Assembly (NCBI RefSeq): GCF_014191305.1
Contig: NZ_JACHWJ010000003.1
Coordinates: 62,001 to 126,000, forward strand
DNA length: 64,000 nt
DNA from: Pseudoclavibacter helvolus
GTDB taxonomy: Bacteria > Actinomycetota > Actinomycetes > Actinomycetales > Microbacteriaceae
Reading direction: 5' to 3'
Shown here piece by piece: positions 63,915-64,000 of the stretch; the first letter of the stretch is position 1, and every line of letters begins with the position of its first letter. A program made the translations under genes and the position numbers. The notes under the pieces were generated by a model, which saw only the letters and a program-made list of their open reading frames with translations, was not told the origin of the DNA and made no database searches.

Positions 63915-64000
63915 GGCAGACGCCACTCGCCGCGGCGCGACTCCGCGACGTGACCCTGCGCGACGGACTGCAGCTCACAGGGCGGATGCTCGGGGCCGAG
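63911..64000 (+). CDS. HMG-CoA lyase-like protein, 5' end only
   Basis: Thirty residues are visible before the window ends: MRQTPLAAARLRDVTLRDGLQLTGRMLGAE. RDVTLRDGLQ is the metal- and substrate-binding start of the HMGL-like TIM barrel (HMG-CoA lyase or citramalate-type enzymes). The start overlaps the CoA-transferase stop by four bases. The combination suggests leucine or branched/dicarboxylic acid breakdown. Confidence 0.8.
   Translation, partial: MRQTPLAAARLRDVTLRDGLQLTGRMLGAE

Overview
The window is high-GC DNA from an actinobacterium, most likely a member of the Microbacteriaceae. This rests on the strongly GC-rich third codon positions, GTG and TTG starts, frequent leaderless gene starts, a DUF222-HNH endonuclease, Tat-type secreted proteins, a zinc-free rpmB-rpmG-rpsN operon and a very frequent GGATGCG/CGCATCC heptamer. 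No rRNA, CRISPR array, replication origin or prophage was seen. There is one tRNA, Gly(CCC).

Layout. 0-4.4 kb: the tail of an unknown gene, a DUF554 membrane protein, a type-B carboxylesterase, the three ribosomal protein genes, and a DUF2975/XRE pair behind a palindromic operator. 4.4-6.4 kb: a lower-GC restriction-modification pair (PD-(D/E)XK-like nuclease and D12-class adenine methyltransferase). 6.5-16.4 kb: acyl-CoA synthetase, HU, a CopD-CtaG fusion coupled to a Pif1-like helicase, YceI, an interrupted VanZ-like gene, a P-loop kinase-like protein, DUF6157 and ribokinase. 16.5-20.2 kb: a saccharopine-dehydrogenase-like enzyme, an amino-acid permease and a TetR regulator, with two candidate operators. 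20.3-27.6 kb: sarcosine-oxidase-like flavoenzyme, NmrA/QorB-type reductase, frameshifted formaldehyde dehydrogenase, alpha/beta hydrolase, DUF3253 and an FdhF/YdeP molybdoenzyme.

27.6-30.8 kb is a decaying module: a MarR gene with an in-frame TAG, an IS982-family insertion sequence, and a frameshifted MATE exporter. 30.8-34 kb carries a CopB-type copper ATPase with a CsoR-like box and a divergent MerR regulator. 34-38.9 kb is a four-carbon acid sugar (threonate-type) operon: GntR regulator, DUF1537 kinase, dehydrogenase and a frameshifted GntP permease, with two ATATC-rich palindromes at the promoter. 38.9-40.9 kb holds a long palindrome and an IS110-family element that probably encodes a bridge RNA. 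40.9-50 kb: MazG-like protein, MFS exporter, DedA, DUF222-HNH protein, DHA2 exporter with TetR, cardiolipin synthase and a PhnB-like protein.

51-54.7 kb is the most unfamiliar part: two tandem paralogous Tat-type exported proteins of unknown function, a third exported protein with a similar signal on the other strand, a small membrane protein, and dcd. 55-59.7 kb: ferritin-like/VIT iron transporter, NUDIX, and three envelope proteins (DUF4333, a lipoprotein and a trypsin-like lipoprotein protease). 59.8-64 kb: LLM flavin oxidoreductase, an N6/N5-type methyltransferase, a CaiB/BaiF CoA-transferase and the start of an HMG-CoA-lyase-like gene, the last two overlapping and probably one pathway.

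Themes. Five genes carry a stop or frameshift in otherwise conserved sequence. Long intergenic palindromes follow several genes. At least ten genes have a -10-like hexamer exactly six bases before the start codon, which points to leaderless mRNAs.
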